Source: Mytilus trossulus (Eukaryota > Mollusca > Bivalvia > Mytilida > Mytilidae). From it: a DNA stretch of 64,000 nucleotides. A program made the translations under genes and the position numbers. The DNA lies in the NCBI RefSeq assembly GCF_036588685.1, contig NC_086378.1, positions 47,982,686-48,046,685 of the forward strand, in the 5' to 3' direction. Shown here in pieces: positions 33,900-44,861 of this stretch (positions within the stretch are counted from its first letter, which is position 1; every line of letters begins with the position of its first letter). The notes beneath the pieces are model-generated. The model searched no databases, had not been told where the DNA came from, and worked only from the letters and a program-made list of their open reading frames with translations.

Positions 33900-35520
33900 C
33901 TTTGAACAATTATTGTGTCTGTCAGATTCACTAAATGTTTAGGTACCATACATTAGGCTCACATATCCAGCGGATAGCTTTCAATAGGCTCTCAATACGT
34001 GGTCTTCGAAAGAACTTAGAAACGTTACCTGTACTCAAATTCAGACTAAAATAACAATGTTTCTTAATATGAGTCTTGTTCTTCAAATGTTATAATTTTT
34101 TTTATTTTGCTGTATTAATTGAAAATCGGAAGTCAATGGAGCTTGTTTTAAAGAAAGTATCATGAGTATGAAGCTTGTTTTAAAGAAAGTATCATGAGTA
34201 TGAACTATTAGCATTGTAATATGTTGCGTTTTTTTTCTCTCGGTAAAACGTTTGGATAAGAAGTTAGACTGAAAAGAGGAACAACTGTACATATAGCTCT
34301 TCAATAGACCGGTATTATTTTTATAACAACATGTAGTAGATATAAAATCGTCAATACATATTGCTAAACAAAAAGTCGAACAAGGTAGGATTTGTTACTA
34401 AGGGGTTGGATCACTAACCCATAGTTTTGGCTACAAAAAAATCTGTTTTTTGTTCTCTTTGTAATGAAGAGAAAACTTGTAGTAATCATAATGTTAAAAT
34501 ATTTCTTTTTTTATTTTTCAAGATAACAGGAATATTATTGGAGATCTTTTCAATGTTGTTCATGATCATTGCTAAATTAAAAAGAAGTGTATATTATTTA
34601 GCTATCATTAAATTTTGCTAATAATCTAGTTTTTGAAGTTGTTGTTCGTGGCAATTTAAATGTCCTGCTCTTCATCCCTAATGACAAACTTTGATACATT
34701 TATTGATGTTTGCTTTACGTCCAATGCAAAATATTCTATGCTTGCTCATGACGAGAAATATTAGCAATTGATACAAAAAGTTGCTGTTATAGGTGGTCCC
34801 CATTCTGACTGGACATGGCTGCGAATTTATACATCCGGCACAACTAAACTAACACCATACTTTTGCAAACAATTTTCTGGCGATTGGACAAAGATGAAGG
34901 AACAATCATATGTCTTTAACCCTATTCACCCCTAGAACCTTTTGTATGATACGCACATGTTCTTGTTACGTATACGAACATATAGATATACATGAAATAC
35001 TAGCCACTGGACGTTAAACAATCACCAACCAATATTGTTAACGATTGTCAACGGCGATCAACGGTTAGGCAAATAATGATTTAGAAGTATCCACATATAA
35101 ACATGAAATAGCAGTAGTAAGTACCATTTTATGAACATGGAAGGAACATGTGAAAGACTTTTAAGTTAATATTTTTCGCCGCCACTGGTGGTACATATGT
35201 TTGTACTGATATGAACCATTTCGACAGATAGTTACCGATTGAAATCAATTGGATTTAAAAAGCATTCAAATCAAATGTAACTTTTATAAAATTATTTGTT
35301 AGCTAAAGAGACATAACTCTTTCGCTTTTCTGGACCTACTAATATTTCATAATCTCTCCTGGCGAAGGTAAATCCTAACGCAGTTCATATGAACGAAAAT
35401 TTTACTACAACTCCTTTAGGACTGTAAGTCACCGGCGGTATCCTCAATAAAAATAAGGAGATTTGTTATGATCGCCACCCAAACAACACTCAATCAAAGT
35501 TCAAATGAGATGGATGTAAG
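33900..35520. other. No gene; one tandem duplication and one short dispersed motif
   Basis: Contains a 32-bp tandem duplication at about 34,138-34,203. Near 34,990-35,035 the motif ATGAAATACTAGCCACTGGA, CGTTAAACAATCACCAACC recurs at 63,158-63,205 (GCATGAAATATTTGCCACTA, GACGTTAAGCAAGCAACC). The rest shows nothing. Confidence 0.35.
34138..34203 (+). repeat. Tandem duplication, two copies of 32 bp
   Basis: GCTTGTTTTAAAGAAAGTAT plus CATGAGTATGAA occurs at 34,141 and again at 34,173 with no mismatch, which indicates recent slippage. Confidence 0.9.
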
Positions 35521-35578
35521 CAATTATAGGGACCAATACGACCTTCAACAATGAAAAAAAATGTATAGTCGACTATAA

Positions 35579-35600
35579 GGGGACGACCATTTGATATTCT

Positions 35601-35631
<31 letters not shown>

Positions 35632-36473
35632 GAGGATTTTGAAAATAAATAACTCAGCCTTGATAATTACAAAAATAAATGGTTTGTTCTTTAGTAATTT
35701 GAAAATAAATTACCTGACTTGCAATGTATTGAAAATAAATAACTCAGCAGGTCTATAGCTTCTTGGGTCTCAGCAGTTCCAAAACCCTTCATAGTTTTAT
35801 GTTTCACAATACTTTTTAAAGAGGCTAGGAAAAAACCAAACTTAAATACTATGTATGAATGCAATACATGTATGATGATTGGGAATATAAATGATTCATT
35901 TTGTAAAGAAAAGTATAAAATACTACTAATTATATACCAGATGTCTTTTATAATATATTATGTATTTGTGTTTATGTTGTCCTGTCTCGCTATGTATTAT
36001 CTTAATATGTTTGTATATATTTTCCTCTTGTACACAAGTATGACATTTTGTCTGAGGTTATGAATAAAATTTTGAATCTTAAAATTTCTGCAGGGGATAA
36101 TGATTAATTTGAATTAAATGCATGGTACACAATAACTCATCTTCGCTAGGCAAGGGTTAAGATCCACATCCACTCTTTTGCGGGAGTGGATCATAACCCT
36201 TGGCTAGCGAAGATGACAATATACTTGACTTTACATGTATTATTCATTCATAATTAACAAAATTCTAAAAATTGTATGTTTTTGAATATCATGAATATAG
36301 TTGTGAAAATGAATAATCAGTCCCTTGCTTTACTGAAAATGAAAAATCTTGCTTCAATAGTGCAGAAAATGAATAATCTGTCCTCTCAGTTTTCAAAAAT
36401 AAATAACCGATCAAAAACAAATCCTCCTGTCCCCCCCCCCCCCCCCCCCCCAGAATATCAAATGGTCGTCCCC
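35579..36473. mobile_element. PIF/Harbinger-like non-autonomous element with poly(G)/poly(C) ends
   Basis: 895 bp. The ends GGGGACGACCATTTGATATT and CT are exactly inverted at the right (AGAATATCAAATGGTCGTCC, CC). TAA flanks both sides (35,576-35,578 and 36,474-36,476), matching the TWA target duplications known for PIF/Harbinger. Next to each end is a homopolymer: G28 at 35,601-35,628 and C21 at 36,431-36,451. The inverted repeat then resumes with CAGGAGGATTT. The interior is AT-rich with repeated GAAAAT[AG]AATAA boxes and no transposase, so it would depend on a partner in trans. Superfamily assignment rests on ends and target site only. Confidence 0.75.
36138..36215. repeat. 78-bp hairpin inside the Harbinger-like element
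   Basis: CATCTTCGCTAGGCAAGGGT with TAAGATCCAC pairs with ATCATAACCCTTGGCTAGCG with AAGATG. An inner stem ATCCACTC/GAGTGGAT closes a 9-nt loop. It may be a smaller palindromic element nested in the larger one. Confidence 0.8.
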
Positions 36474-36744
36474 TAAGAGTGCCCCGAAATGAAAAGTATA
36501 AAACAATTCAGTTTAAAAAATCAACGGCCCAGTTCATAACAAAACAATGAACAGACATGAACCGAAGACAACCACTGGACTACAGGCTCCTAATTTGGGA
36601 CAGACACACAAAGAATGAAGCGAGTTTAAATATTTTATGACCGCTCAATCTTCTCCTCACCTGGGACAGCAGTGTTACAGCACAACATAAGAACAAAGTA
36701 TAATCAAAGTACTGAAGTACTGAACATCTGATGAACACAAGTTC

Positions 36745-37285
36745 TTGTTGATTGTTACAAGCTCTTGTCTCATTTTTATTTGCTTTACGAGCCATTGCAA
36801 TAAGAGACAACAACCAGACGAATGAACAGCCACATGCTACTATAGGGTCGTCAACGCAGCGATAAAATTCCGCTAGCCCCTAAGCAGTACTTAATGATGG
36901 ATAAGTCTAGTTCATCAAAATTGTCGCCACACTAAACTCAAAAAATTTACATATAAACTAAAAAATAAAATAACTCACAAGACTAACAAAAACCACAGGT
37001 TCCTGGGAGCCTTGGGATATGCACAAAAAAAACGGCGTATTTAAACATGTTTTGTGAAAGTTCAACCCGCCTCTATATTAATAAGTGACATTGGCATTCT
37101 CTAAACTGGATCGGTTGTTTTTAACTCTTTTGGGGTGTAACTGCATATTTGTACATCCAATTCAACTTGGATGTATAAATACGCATTCACATCAAAAATG
37201 ATCCAACAAGAGTCAAAGGAAACCGACTCACTTATAGTAGATGTACATGTATGTGTGTTTTGTTAAATTGTTCCTTTTAAAATTG
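36745..37285. other. No confident feature
   Basis: Part of this stretch (36,840-37,080, with ATAGGGTCGTCAACG and CCACAGGTTCCTGGGAGCC) looks like a degraded reverse B-type repeat. No gene. Confidence 0.3.
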
Positions 37286-37289
37286 TTAC

Positions 37290-37590
37290 ACGATGATGAC
37301 TGATGTACCCATATTTTGACTATTTTATTTATTTAACGCATCAATGTAAATATAACGGAATTTGATGACACTGTCATTAAAGTGAGGGGGTTAGCGCTAT
37401 AGAACCAGGTTTAATCCACCATTTTCTACATTTTAAATGCCTGTACCATGTCAAGAATATGACAGTTCTTGTCCACTCGTTTTTGATGCGTTTTGTTATT
37501 TGATTTTGCCATGTGATCATGGACTTTCCGAATTGATTTTTTTTAAGTTCAGTATTTATGTGATTTTACTTTTCACTTAATGTACACGTG
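37290..37590 (+). repeat. Repeat family D, long copy
   Basis: Head GATGACTGATGTACCCATAT, then TAACGGAATTTGATGACACT, GTCATTAAAGTGAGGGGGTT, AGAACCAGGTTTAATCCACC, TGCCTGTACCATGTCAAGAA, GATTTTGCCATGTGATCATG. This shows that the family extends about 90 bp upstream of the core. Confidence 0.75.
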
Positions 37591-37594
37591 CGTA

Positions 37595-38530
37595 TTATAA
37601 TTGTTTAGTGTGATGGGTGCAGGTCTCCAGATGGTATTTGTGAACTGCAAATCAGACAAAAGCAACATCAAAATCCTGTTTCTACAAGCTTTATCAAAAT
37701 CTAAAATAATACTTCCAATTTGGATACAGTTCGTTTCGTTTCAAAACAAGTCATGAAATTTGAAATGAGTTGAACAATTTCTACAATGTGGACCATCTGA
37801 GGTAAAGAAATATTTAATAAAGCCACAACTCAGATTTTTTTCCCGATAATTATATAAGGATTAAAAACAATAACAGTTATCTTACTTTGCATGTTCAAAT
37901 TTGTAGTTCATAAAACAATAACTTCTTTATCGTGTTTATATGACACTTGTGTTATTTTCATTTAGTTCGCTGCTCATGATCAATATCAGATCAGTATATG
38001 TATACTACGATAGTGTCAGTAGATAACATGAACTAGCAGTTGGTCATTTCAAAAATATTGTTTATTGATTTCTTTGTCTAAATAAACACAATAACGTTCT
38101 TTAATTTATCATTGATTTCTGCTAATTTCAACAAATACCCCTTCAAAAAATCTAGTCAGAACTGTTTACTTTATTTACAATTACTTTCTGTAATAATAAG
38201 CATCTAGCATAAGGTACCGTATACAAGAGAGCAGTTAGAAAACAGGATACAAAATAGATATTAGTAGTACTATAGGAATAAACAAAGACATAGCTGCAAA
38301 GCTAGCTAGAGACTCTCAAGATCTTGTGTCGCTCACTCTATTCTACTTCGGTTTTGGAAATCTTTTGAAAATAGATAAGATAATTACAGATATCTCTATA
38401 TGAATAAGGCCAACATTGATTTAATATTGGCCCCGTAATTTAATCAAAAGCAGGAGATTTTTATAAAGTTTACGGAAATTACCAAAATAATTCATTGAAA
38501 TTGTAAAAAATGACTTTGTAAGAAAATTAA
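37595..38530. other. No gene; possible fragment of family I
   Basis: At 38,305 the sequence GCTAGAGACTCTCAAGA with TCTTGTGTCGCTCACTC resembles the head of family I at 16,840. The remainder is unassigned AT-rich DNA. Confidence 0.3.
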
Positions 38531-38540
38531 CATGCAAAAG

Positions 38541-38895
38541 AGGGGGGGGGGGGGGGTCCCGCTTACATGTTTAAACTCCGCCACATTTTGTATGAATGTG
38601 CCTGTCCCAAGTCAGGAGCATGTAATTCAGTGGTTGCCGTTTGTTTATGTGTTAACTAAACTTATTTGTTTTCGTACATTTTTGGTACAAAAATTAGGCC
38701 GTAAGTTTTCTAGTTTGAATTGTTTTACATATGTTATTTCCGGGCCTTTTATAGCTGACTATGCGGTATGGGCTTTGGTCATTGTTGAAAGCCGAACGGT
38801 GACTGAAAGTTGTGCATTTCTGTGTTATATTGTCTCTTTTGGAGAGTTGTCTCATTGGCAATCATACCACATCTTCTTTTTTTTTATACATCAAC
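38541..38895 (+). repeat. Repeat family B copy next to a G-run
   Basis: A G-run of about 14 precedes TCCCGCTTACATGTTTAAAC. Then CTCCGCCACATTTTGTATG, TCCCAAGTCAGGAGCATG, TTAGGCCGTAAGTTTTCTAG, ATAGCTGACTATGCGGTATG, AGTTGTCTCATTGGCAATCA and CCACATCTTCTTTTT follow. The 139-codon ORF across it is not conserved in frame with other copies. Confidence 0.8.
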
Positions 38896-39004
38896 AAGAT
38901 ATAATTGACAATTTTAATCATGTTGACTTTTGCGTAGATATTCTTTCTTGATATTTGCAGTTTCTGATATATCTCAAACTATAAATATTTTAACGATACA
39001 TGTA

Positions 39005-39865
39005 TTAAGGTCTCATCAGCACCATATTAGGAACATTTATGCCACGTTTGGTTTCATTCCATTCAGTGCTCCTCTAGGAATGGCATTCGAATATATTTTC
39101 CCTAGCGTCTTATGTTAAATGAAGTCCGATACTGGCGGTATTAATGGACAATGATTAAGCTACAAAGAAACACCACTTGGTCAGCACATCATTTGGAACA
39201 TTCATTTCATGTTTTATTTCATTATATTTAGTCGTTCTATAGAGTTTTATGTTAAACTTACTTCCCAGGCTAGCAGCCATATTGGATAACAAATCAGCTA
39301 CAAAGTAAAATTATTCAAAAGAAACATTCGTTCCGTGTTTGTTTCAATCCATTAAGCGGTTTTCTTGAAGAAGACATATGTATGTATTTCCCCTAGATTC
39401 CTTTGTTTAACTAAGTCCCACATTGGTAGCCGAAGTAAAACACTTGTTCATCATCTCATTAGTTACAGTCATGCATTGTTTAGTTTCATTCCATTTAGGG
39501 ATTCTCTAAAAGAAGACATATGTATGTATTACCCATCGGGTTCTATGTTAGACTAAATCCCTCTCTAGCGGCCATCTTTGATGATGAATCGACTTTAAAG
39601 TAACAACACTTTGTCATCGCATCATTGTGACCATAGGCCATAGGTTCTCTAAAAAGTATACAGTTGTATGCATTTTTCGTAGGGTTTAATATTAAACTCA
39701 TTATTGATACCAGGATCAAAATTTTATATAAACACCAGACGTGCGATTCGTCAAAAAAAAGACTGATCATTGACGCTCGAATAAAAAAAATGTTGAAAAG
39801 GCCAAGTACAAAGTTGGAGAGTATTGAGTTTAAACTAAGTCCCTATATGGCGGCCATGCTTTAGT
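39005..39865 (+). repeat. Array J: about five diverged units of about 145 bp
   Basis: Landmark GGC[GA]GCCAT or variants recurs near 39,130, 39,271, 39,421, 39,566 and 39,846. Between landmarks are CACTTGGTCAGCACATCATT, GGAACATTCAT, TTTCATTCCATT and GAAGACATATGTATGTATT. The last interval is lengthened by a family A insertion (39,700-39,830). I recall this repeat as widespread in bivalves. Confidence 0.75.
39700..39830 (-). repeat. Family A fragment inserted in array J
   Basis: It contains TTGATACCAGGATCAAAATT, CACCAGACGTGCGATTCGTC, CATTGACGCTCGAATAAA and GTACAAAGTTGGAGAGTATT. Flanks AATATTAAACTCA and GAGTTTAAACTAAG suggest insertion at the TTAAACTAAG-type site of the array. Confidence 0.65.
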
Positions 39866-41046
39866 CTTGTGACTTCGGTAAGGTAAACGTGTGGGACATT
39901 TTATAAACGAGGGGTATTTTTGTTTATCACGGTAGCTATGTGTATTTATTTATTGTAGTTAAGACATTAAAAAATACACAAAAAAGAATAGAAACTAAGA
40001 TAAATAGATTACATTTTGTATACAAAATATATATGACCGCAATATTTTTGTTTCGTCAAATTGTGGATGAGAATTTTTTTAATGAAAAAAAACATACTTC
40101 TCCCCTTTTTTGAAGTTAATTGGTCGTTCACTTATTTAGTTTATAATGAACACACATACATGTACATATTTAGTATATCACAACGTTTAATTAAGATTCA
40201 AGTCCATTTTTTTAAATATCTAAATTAAAAAAAAATATTCAATAAAGATATATATATATATATATATATATGATACAGCTTCATATCATGTCGAAACTAC
40301 TTAATGATCAATTTAAAGAGAGTCCAATATTTTGTTATAATATTTTCGTCATTTTCATTATCTAGTTTACAATCTTTAAAAACAATCTGAGTTCGACATT
40401 TTTGGTATTCTTTTTATTTCGCTTACGTGTTGAGGTTTCATAAATGCAGTTTAAATCGCGTAAAGTATACTTATTTTTTCTTCCTTTTGTATACTAAAGG
40501 TGATTAGGCATCTTCATTTGAAAATCAATATTCACTCAAACAGTTGAAATGAAAGCTTGAATACGAAAACCAATGTACATCAGAATATAATACCAATCAT
40601 TATCATCAATATTATAGAACATTTTCTACCTAAGGATATGCCTGTACCAAAGTGAGAACTATGACAGATGTCTTCCACTCGCTTGAAGTGTTTAAACTTT
40701 TTTATTTTGACATTTCAAAATCGGGTTTTTTTTTTTAATTTTCCTTGGTCAGCAAATTTTTCAGTGTAGCTGTTTGGTTTTAATCACTTGTTGCCCACTA
40801 GCGCCACATTCAAAACTTAAAACAGCCAACAAAAGATATAAATATGTGGACAACCAAGTAATGAATCTTACTTATGCTTATTCGAAGTAACAGGATTCGT
40901 ATTTTAATCCGGACATATTCTTAAAATCAACAATAGTTTTACATGTAAATCAGAAAACCTTTTCGCCTACATTGCAAATGCACTGTGTATTTTATATAAT
41001 GCCTGGGGGTTGTCATACCTTCACATTAATTACGTAATGTTGAATT
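39846..41046. other. Upstream part of the duplicated block containing LRR gene 2
   Basis: Collinear with 48,050-48,770: ATGCTTTAGTCTTGTGACTT plus GGTAAGGTAAACG, a region with ACATGTACATATTTAGTATAT, TCCATTT...AAATATCTAAA, and TTGTCATACCTT close to the gene. It also holds a TA microsatellite (40,248-40,270) and a family D fragment (40,610-40,760) absent from the second copy. A TTACGTAA bZIP-type palindrome lies near 41,031-41,038. Confidence 0.6.
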
Positions 41047-41050
41047 ATTA

Positions 41051-41058
41051 TATATAAA
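41051..41058 (+). promoter_or_regulatory. TATA box of LRR gene 2
   Basis: TATATAAA, 46 bp upstream of the ATG. The surrounding sequence (AGAAATTAAAATTAA after the box) is conserved upstream of LRR gene 3. Confidence 0.6.
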
Positions 41059-41103
41059 GAAATTAAAATTAAACTTCGCACATTATTATTGAAAACAGAA
41101 AAA

Positions 41104-42225
41104 ATGATACAACACTTGCTTGGAATACTTGTAGGAATTTATCTGATGCCAGCAGTTTCAGGTCAGTCGCGCAGTTTCTTTGATATGAATTGTCCTCGGA
41201 ATATATCTGTTAATTTAAGGAAATGTGAAGTCTTGGTTGAGTCTCGATTAGATTTTACTGACTTTAGACAATGGACATCTGAGCTTGAGAGCGCAGTTAA
41301 AGTATCATTAGACGTAACCTGTAAGTCGAAGGGGGTATTCTTCCTCCCAAGGCCAATGACAGCGAGAGGGCTTATCAAACTTAACGTGAAAGGATGCGTA
41401 CTGGCAGGATACTTTTCAGAGTCTTTGACCCCTACAAATTTGAAAGATGAACTACTAGAGTTATCTTTAGATAACTGCGTTATCGCAAGCAATGTGAAAC
41501 GTTTAATAGATTCAGTTAACAAACCAGTGACCAAGGAAATCGATTGTGGACAACAAACCTTACAGAGATCGGTATGGCGTAATATATCATACACGAATAC
41601 GAACGACATGGAGGGTGTTACAGTAGATGACTTTCTGAAGTTCTTTTCATCACTCGATCAATTCCTTAATAACATTAATCGAATTAAATATAGATGCAAA
41701 TATTCCAATTTAGAATACATTGATGAAAGTATGGGCAGCAATCGCAACAAACATAGTTTCCTAATGATGACTGCTTATTCAGATTTCCCGGCTCTTCACA
41801 CATTTCTTTGGACATATAATGGATACAGTAGCGTACCCCAAGAGCTAACTGATTGGAGGAAATATTTTCCACAACTAAAACTTTTATACCTTTCGTATAA
41901 TAATATTACAAAATTCAACTTTTTGGGAGCACCCTTCACAGAAATGGTATCAAAATCAGAGCCTCTAGTGATTGATCTTTCTCATAATTCTGTAAATGAA
42001 ATTCCAGTAGACATGCCGGATTATCTCACTGGTTCTGTGCCGATTATTGTTGATTTAACTGGAAATCCGCTAAAATGTGACTGCAACTTCCTACGATATA
42101 AAAACTATGTTATGCATGCGCTGAAAATATTTCAGAAATATGGAAACCTGTCTCGGATAACTTGTCGTTCTGTAAAAATGCACGGGACAATACAGCTAGT
42201 AAATTACAGTAACAATAATTGTTAA
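41104..42225 (+). CDS. Secreted LRR-only protein 2 (intronless)
   Basis: 373 aa, complete, single exon. The start is the ATG at 41,104. An in-frame extension to 41,089 would need a TTG start, and the paralogue at 48,821 begins at the position equivalent to 41,104. Signal peptide at about 1-20 (HLLGILVGIYLMPAVSG), no membrane anchor. Eleven Cys: 30, 41, 73, 98, 125, 148, 198, 325, 327, 354, 373. LPRPM (81-85) and DCGQQTL (147-153) are family marks. LRR segments lie at about 230-245, 258-273 (LKLLYLSYNNITKFNF) and 288-303 (LVIDLSHNSVNEIP). A cap NPLKCDCNFLRYK (321-333) follows, with Cys 354 and the terminal Cys 373. The protein is about two-thirds identical to that at 48,821. The strongest divergence, with a length difference, is at residues 161-198, probably a surface loop. 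Sequons (NIS, NIT, NLS) support glycosylation and secretion. A recognition or immune role is inferred from family type only. Confidence 0.88.
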   Translation: MIQHLLGILVGIYLMPAVSGQSRSFFDMNCPRNISVNLRKCEVLVESRLDFTDFRQWTSELESAVKVSLDVTCKSKGVFFLPRPMTARGLIKLNVKGCVLAGYFSESLTPTNLKDELLELSLDNCVIASNVKRLIDSVNKPVTKEIDCGQQTLQRSVWRNISYTNTNDMEGVTVDDFLKFFSSLDQFLNNINRIKYRCKYSNLEYIDESMGSNRNKHSFLMMTAYSDFPALHTFLWTYNGYSSVPQELTDWRKYFPQLKLLYLSYNNITKFNFLGAPFTEMVSKSEPLVIDLSHNSVNEIPVDMPDYLTGSVPIIVDLTGNPLKCDCNFLRYKNYVMHALKIFQKYGNLSRITCRSVKMHGTIQLVNYSNNNC

Positions 42226-42362
42226 GAACATATCATTTTGCTTTCAATTTCTTGGCCATCTCAACATCTGACACTTAACCAGGATATAGTTAAGCTATTA
42301 TAACAATGATAGTTGTAGCATATGGTTTCAATGTGTTTAATTTAAATTTGTAACATATACGA

Positions 42363-42368
42363 AATAAA
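42363..42368 (+). terminator. Polyadenylation signal, LRR gene 2
   Basis: AATAAA about 138 bp after the stop codon; a short 3' UTR is plausible. Confidence 0.4.
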
Positions 42369-42369
42369 C

Positions 42370-43025
42370 CAGAAATATGAATAATTTCGTTTATATATTT
42401 TTAATTTGATGTTGCAACCCTGTAAATTCGTGTACACAGAACTCAGATGTACAGTTCACATGGTTTAAGCGTCTTTAATTCGTTTTTAAATTTCCTTCTC
42501 TAGTAACATATCAAGACGGCTTTATAGCTGATAAAACCAAACCATGAATGTATTGTAAACGTATAACTCCTCAATACTTTATATGTATAGTTTTGTGTAA
42601 TGTTTGCTTTATTCCAACTTTTTTTTTATTTCACAACTTAAATATCTTTATATTAATTTCCATTGCAACATGTAATAAGAGTCTTTCATTTTTCTACACA
42701 CTATCTAGAGATTTTGATTTCTTCTACACTGTTCAATTATTGTACGGATTTTGTTCATTAAGCCTCAGTTTAAAAAATAGTGAGATTCGGTATACATGTC
42801 AAAGAGACATTTTTCTCCTATATTTAAAATAAATTGGATTTAAGCAATTTTAGTCAACTGTACGCCATCCACAACAAGAATAACCAATATTAATACTAGT
42901 TAGTCTTCTATAAAAGGCCCCTACCATTCAACTTAGCAGTTTATTCAATGAACACCTGACAAAAATAGGTATTTTCTTCATAAAGTCATTAGCTTCTTTG
43001 GAACATATTTGTATGTTTTTATAGT
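42370..43025. other. Downstream part of the duplicated block
   Basis: Stretches such as TATTAATTTCCATTGCAACA and TGTAATAAGAGTC align with 50,355-50,400 downstream of LRR gene 3 (TTTAATTTACATGGCGACAT). No gene. The 94-codon frame at 42,548-42,832 is hydrophobic and unlike any family I know. Confidence 0.45.
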
Positions 43026-43029
43026 GATT

Positions 43030-43300
43030 AGATTATAACACAACGGTGACTGCTGTACCCTTAAGCTTACATTGTAGTTTACATTTTTACATATTAACTA
43101 TGTCTGTTTGTTTTGTTCACACATAGTTGTAAATTCATTAAATTTGATGCAACTGTAATACGAATGAGAGGTTTAGCTAGCTATAAAACCAGGATTTAAC
43201 CTCCATTTGTCTATACAAGAATATGACTGTTGTTATCCATGCGTTTGATGTGTTTGAGCGGGTTCAGTATTTTTGTTTAATTTTACTTTTCACAAGATCG
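43030..43300 (+). repeat. Repeat family D copy
   Basis: Head GGTGACTGCTGTACCCTTAA, then GATGCAACTGTAATACGAAT, GAGAGGTTTAGCTAGCTATA, AAACCAGGATTTAACC, AAGAATATGACTGTTGTTAT. The CCTGTACCAAGT box is deleted. Confidence 0.7.
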
Positions 43301-43604
43301 AAGGGAAACATACAGTTATATCTTCATATACCACCAAACACTATTCAATCGATCTAAGGAAGATAATAAAAATATACAATGATCGCATACCAGGGCACAA
43401 TGGGCCTAATTGTAACCGTGAAATATCCGGTTTTGAAACAAACATTGACAAATGTGGTAAATAGCATTTCAAACACCTACGTCTTATTGCGGATAAAAAT
43501 TGTTGTAGTATCAGCGTTACAATACGTACACTTTACTACTGCAATCAATTATATTTTTATGACCTTGTTTTCTCGTTATCGAAGAATAATATATTAAGTA
43601 AACT

Positions 43605-43850
43605 CATTATAGAAACCGGGATATTTTTGTTTATATTTCGCCAGGCACGCGTTTCGTCTTTAAAAGAATCATGAGTGGCGCTCGAATAAAAAAGATATTA
43701 AAATATCAAAATAAGTACGAACAGAATTCAGGTTTTTTTTGTTATTATTCCCAAATTTATAGTCGGACAATTCTAATATGGTTTGTTGTACGTCAGTATC
43801 GAGCATATGATACCGTCGAGGACTGATAGTCCACCAGAAATAGTATCGAT
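43605..43850 (-). repeat. Repeat family A, reverse copy
   Basis: GCCAGGCACGCGTTTCGTCT, GAATCATGAGTGGCGCTCGA at the left end, and the head GATACCGTCGAGGAC...GTCCACCAG at the right end, with a diverged middle. Confidence 0.65.
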
Positions 43851-43854
43851 CTAG

Positions 43855-44855
43855 GGCTGCAAAAATGAAAACAAACATTTTAAATTTATAAATTGCATGC
43901 TTTGCAAGCGCATTAAACACTTTCAAACCCGTTAAATGTGTAAGCGGTAAAATATATGAAACAAAAAATATCATATTACTTAGTACAGTACTTAGTAGAG
44001 TAAATTTGAACAAAAACTTTCATTTAACACCTTGATCTTTACAAATTGTCGTTTCCTATTTTTATAAAGCTCATCTGTGTTTTTAAAATCCCCACCTTTA
44101 ATCTTTATGTTAAAAACAATTGCCTGTTCACCAATTTAATATCTTTTGCAAAGATTAATCAAGTACTTTTATTTATTTTTTGGTAAACAGCTTTGTTTAT
44201 GTTTTTGTTTTTTAACATACTTATATTGAGATCTTACACAGTTTAAGATCAATAACGGACGTGTTCCTAATTTAGGACATACTTATACTAATGGTATTTG
44301 ACATGTGTCAGTTGTTGTAGCAACAATAACTATATAAACAAGTTTGCGGATTTTCTATCTGTGGTCACATAAAGTATCTAGTTGTTAATATTTGTTCATC
44401 ATTATTTGATTTCAATTAGATATGAAAAGAATATAAAGATTTGCATATCCGTTGTAAGAGTAATTATTATTTGCTATACACACAAGAGCCCGTCTGCGAA
44501 ATCCAATAGCAGGTGTTAAAGACGGCAACCTTAAAGATAGTAATAACTTCATTGTGGTTAATAACACCTTTGATAAGATCTTAAATATTTTGTTTTTAAG
44601 TTACGAAACTGAGAATTTGAAACACTTTTACAATTAAATCAATCGTAATGGCGACCTCAAAACACTGTTACGCCAATAAGTCATAGTGACATCTCAAAAA
44701 CGTGTAAATTATTTTTATTTAGGTAAATAGTTCTTTTATATATAGCTGATTGACTTTAAAAACGGAAGACTAGGCTATTTTGTTTTAGTCCACTTTTCAA
44801 ATAAGCATTTTTAGTTAAATAAATTTATAAACATAATTTCAATTAATTTCAAATA
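43855..44855. other. No gene; part of the duplicated block
   Basis: 44,150-44,400 aligns with 57,915-58,140: GTAAACAGCTTTG-TATTTATGTTTT, GGACATA-T-AT, TCTGTGGTCACATAAA-TATCT. This extends the block duplication that carries LRR genes 2 and 3. Confidence 0.5.
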
Positions 44856-44861
44856 AAATTT

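Larger units (their letters stand above)
35525..36740 (-). repeat. Repeat family B copy split by a transposon insertion
   Basis: The left piece (ACCAATACGACCTTCAACAA, TAGTCGACTATAA) and the right piece (GAGTGCCCCGAAATG, AACAATTCAG, CAACGGCCCAG, ACAACCACTGGACTACAGG, CTCACCTGGGACAGCAG) form one continuous reverse family B copy once the 895-bp element and one TAA are removed. Confidence 0.8.

Noticed and set aside
36276..36476. ORF ending in a polyproline run
   Set aside because: The prolines are the C21 tract of the Harbinger-like element's terminal repeat; not a gene.
38532..38951. 139-codon + strand ORF
   Set aside because: It lies almost entirely in a family B copy and has no counterpart frame of that length in other copies.
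41089..41103. Five-residue N-terminal extension of LRR gene 2
   Set aside because: It would require a TTG start. The first ATG is at 41,104 and the paralogue starts at the equivalent codon.
41163..41872. Minus-strand ORFs opposite LRR gene 2 (and 48,961-49,734 opposite gene 3, 24,065-24,343 opposite gene 1)
   Set aside because: They are shadows of the real + strand genes. The peptide conservation between them is fully explained by conservation of the sense proteins.
43669..44013. 114-codon minus-strand ORF
   Set aside because: It overlaps a family A copy and has no recognisable domain; not conserved in the duplicated block at 57.9 kb.
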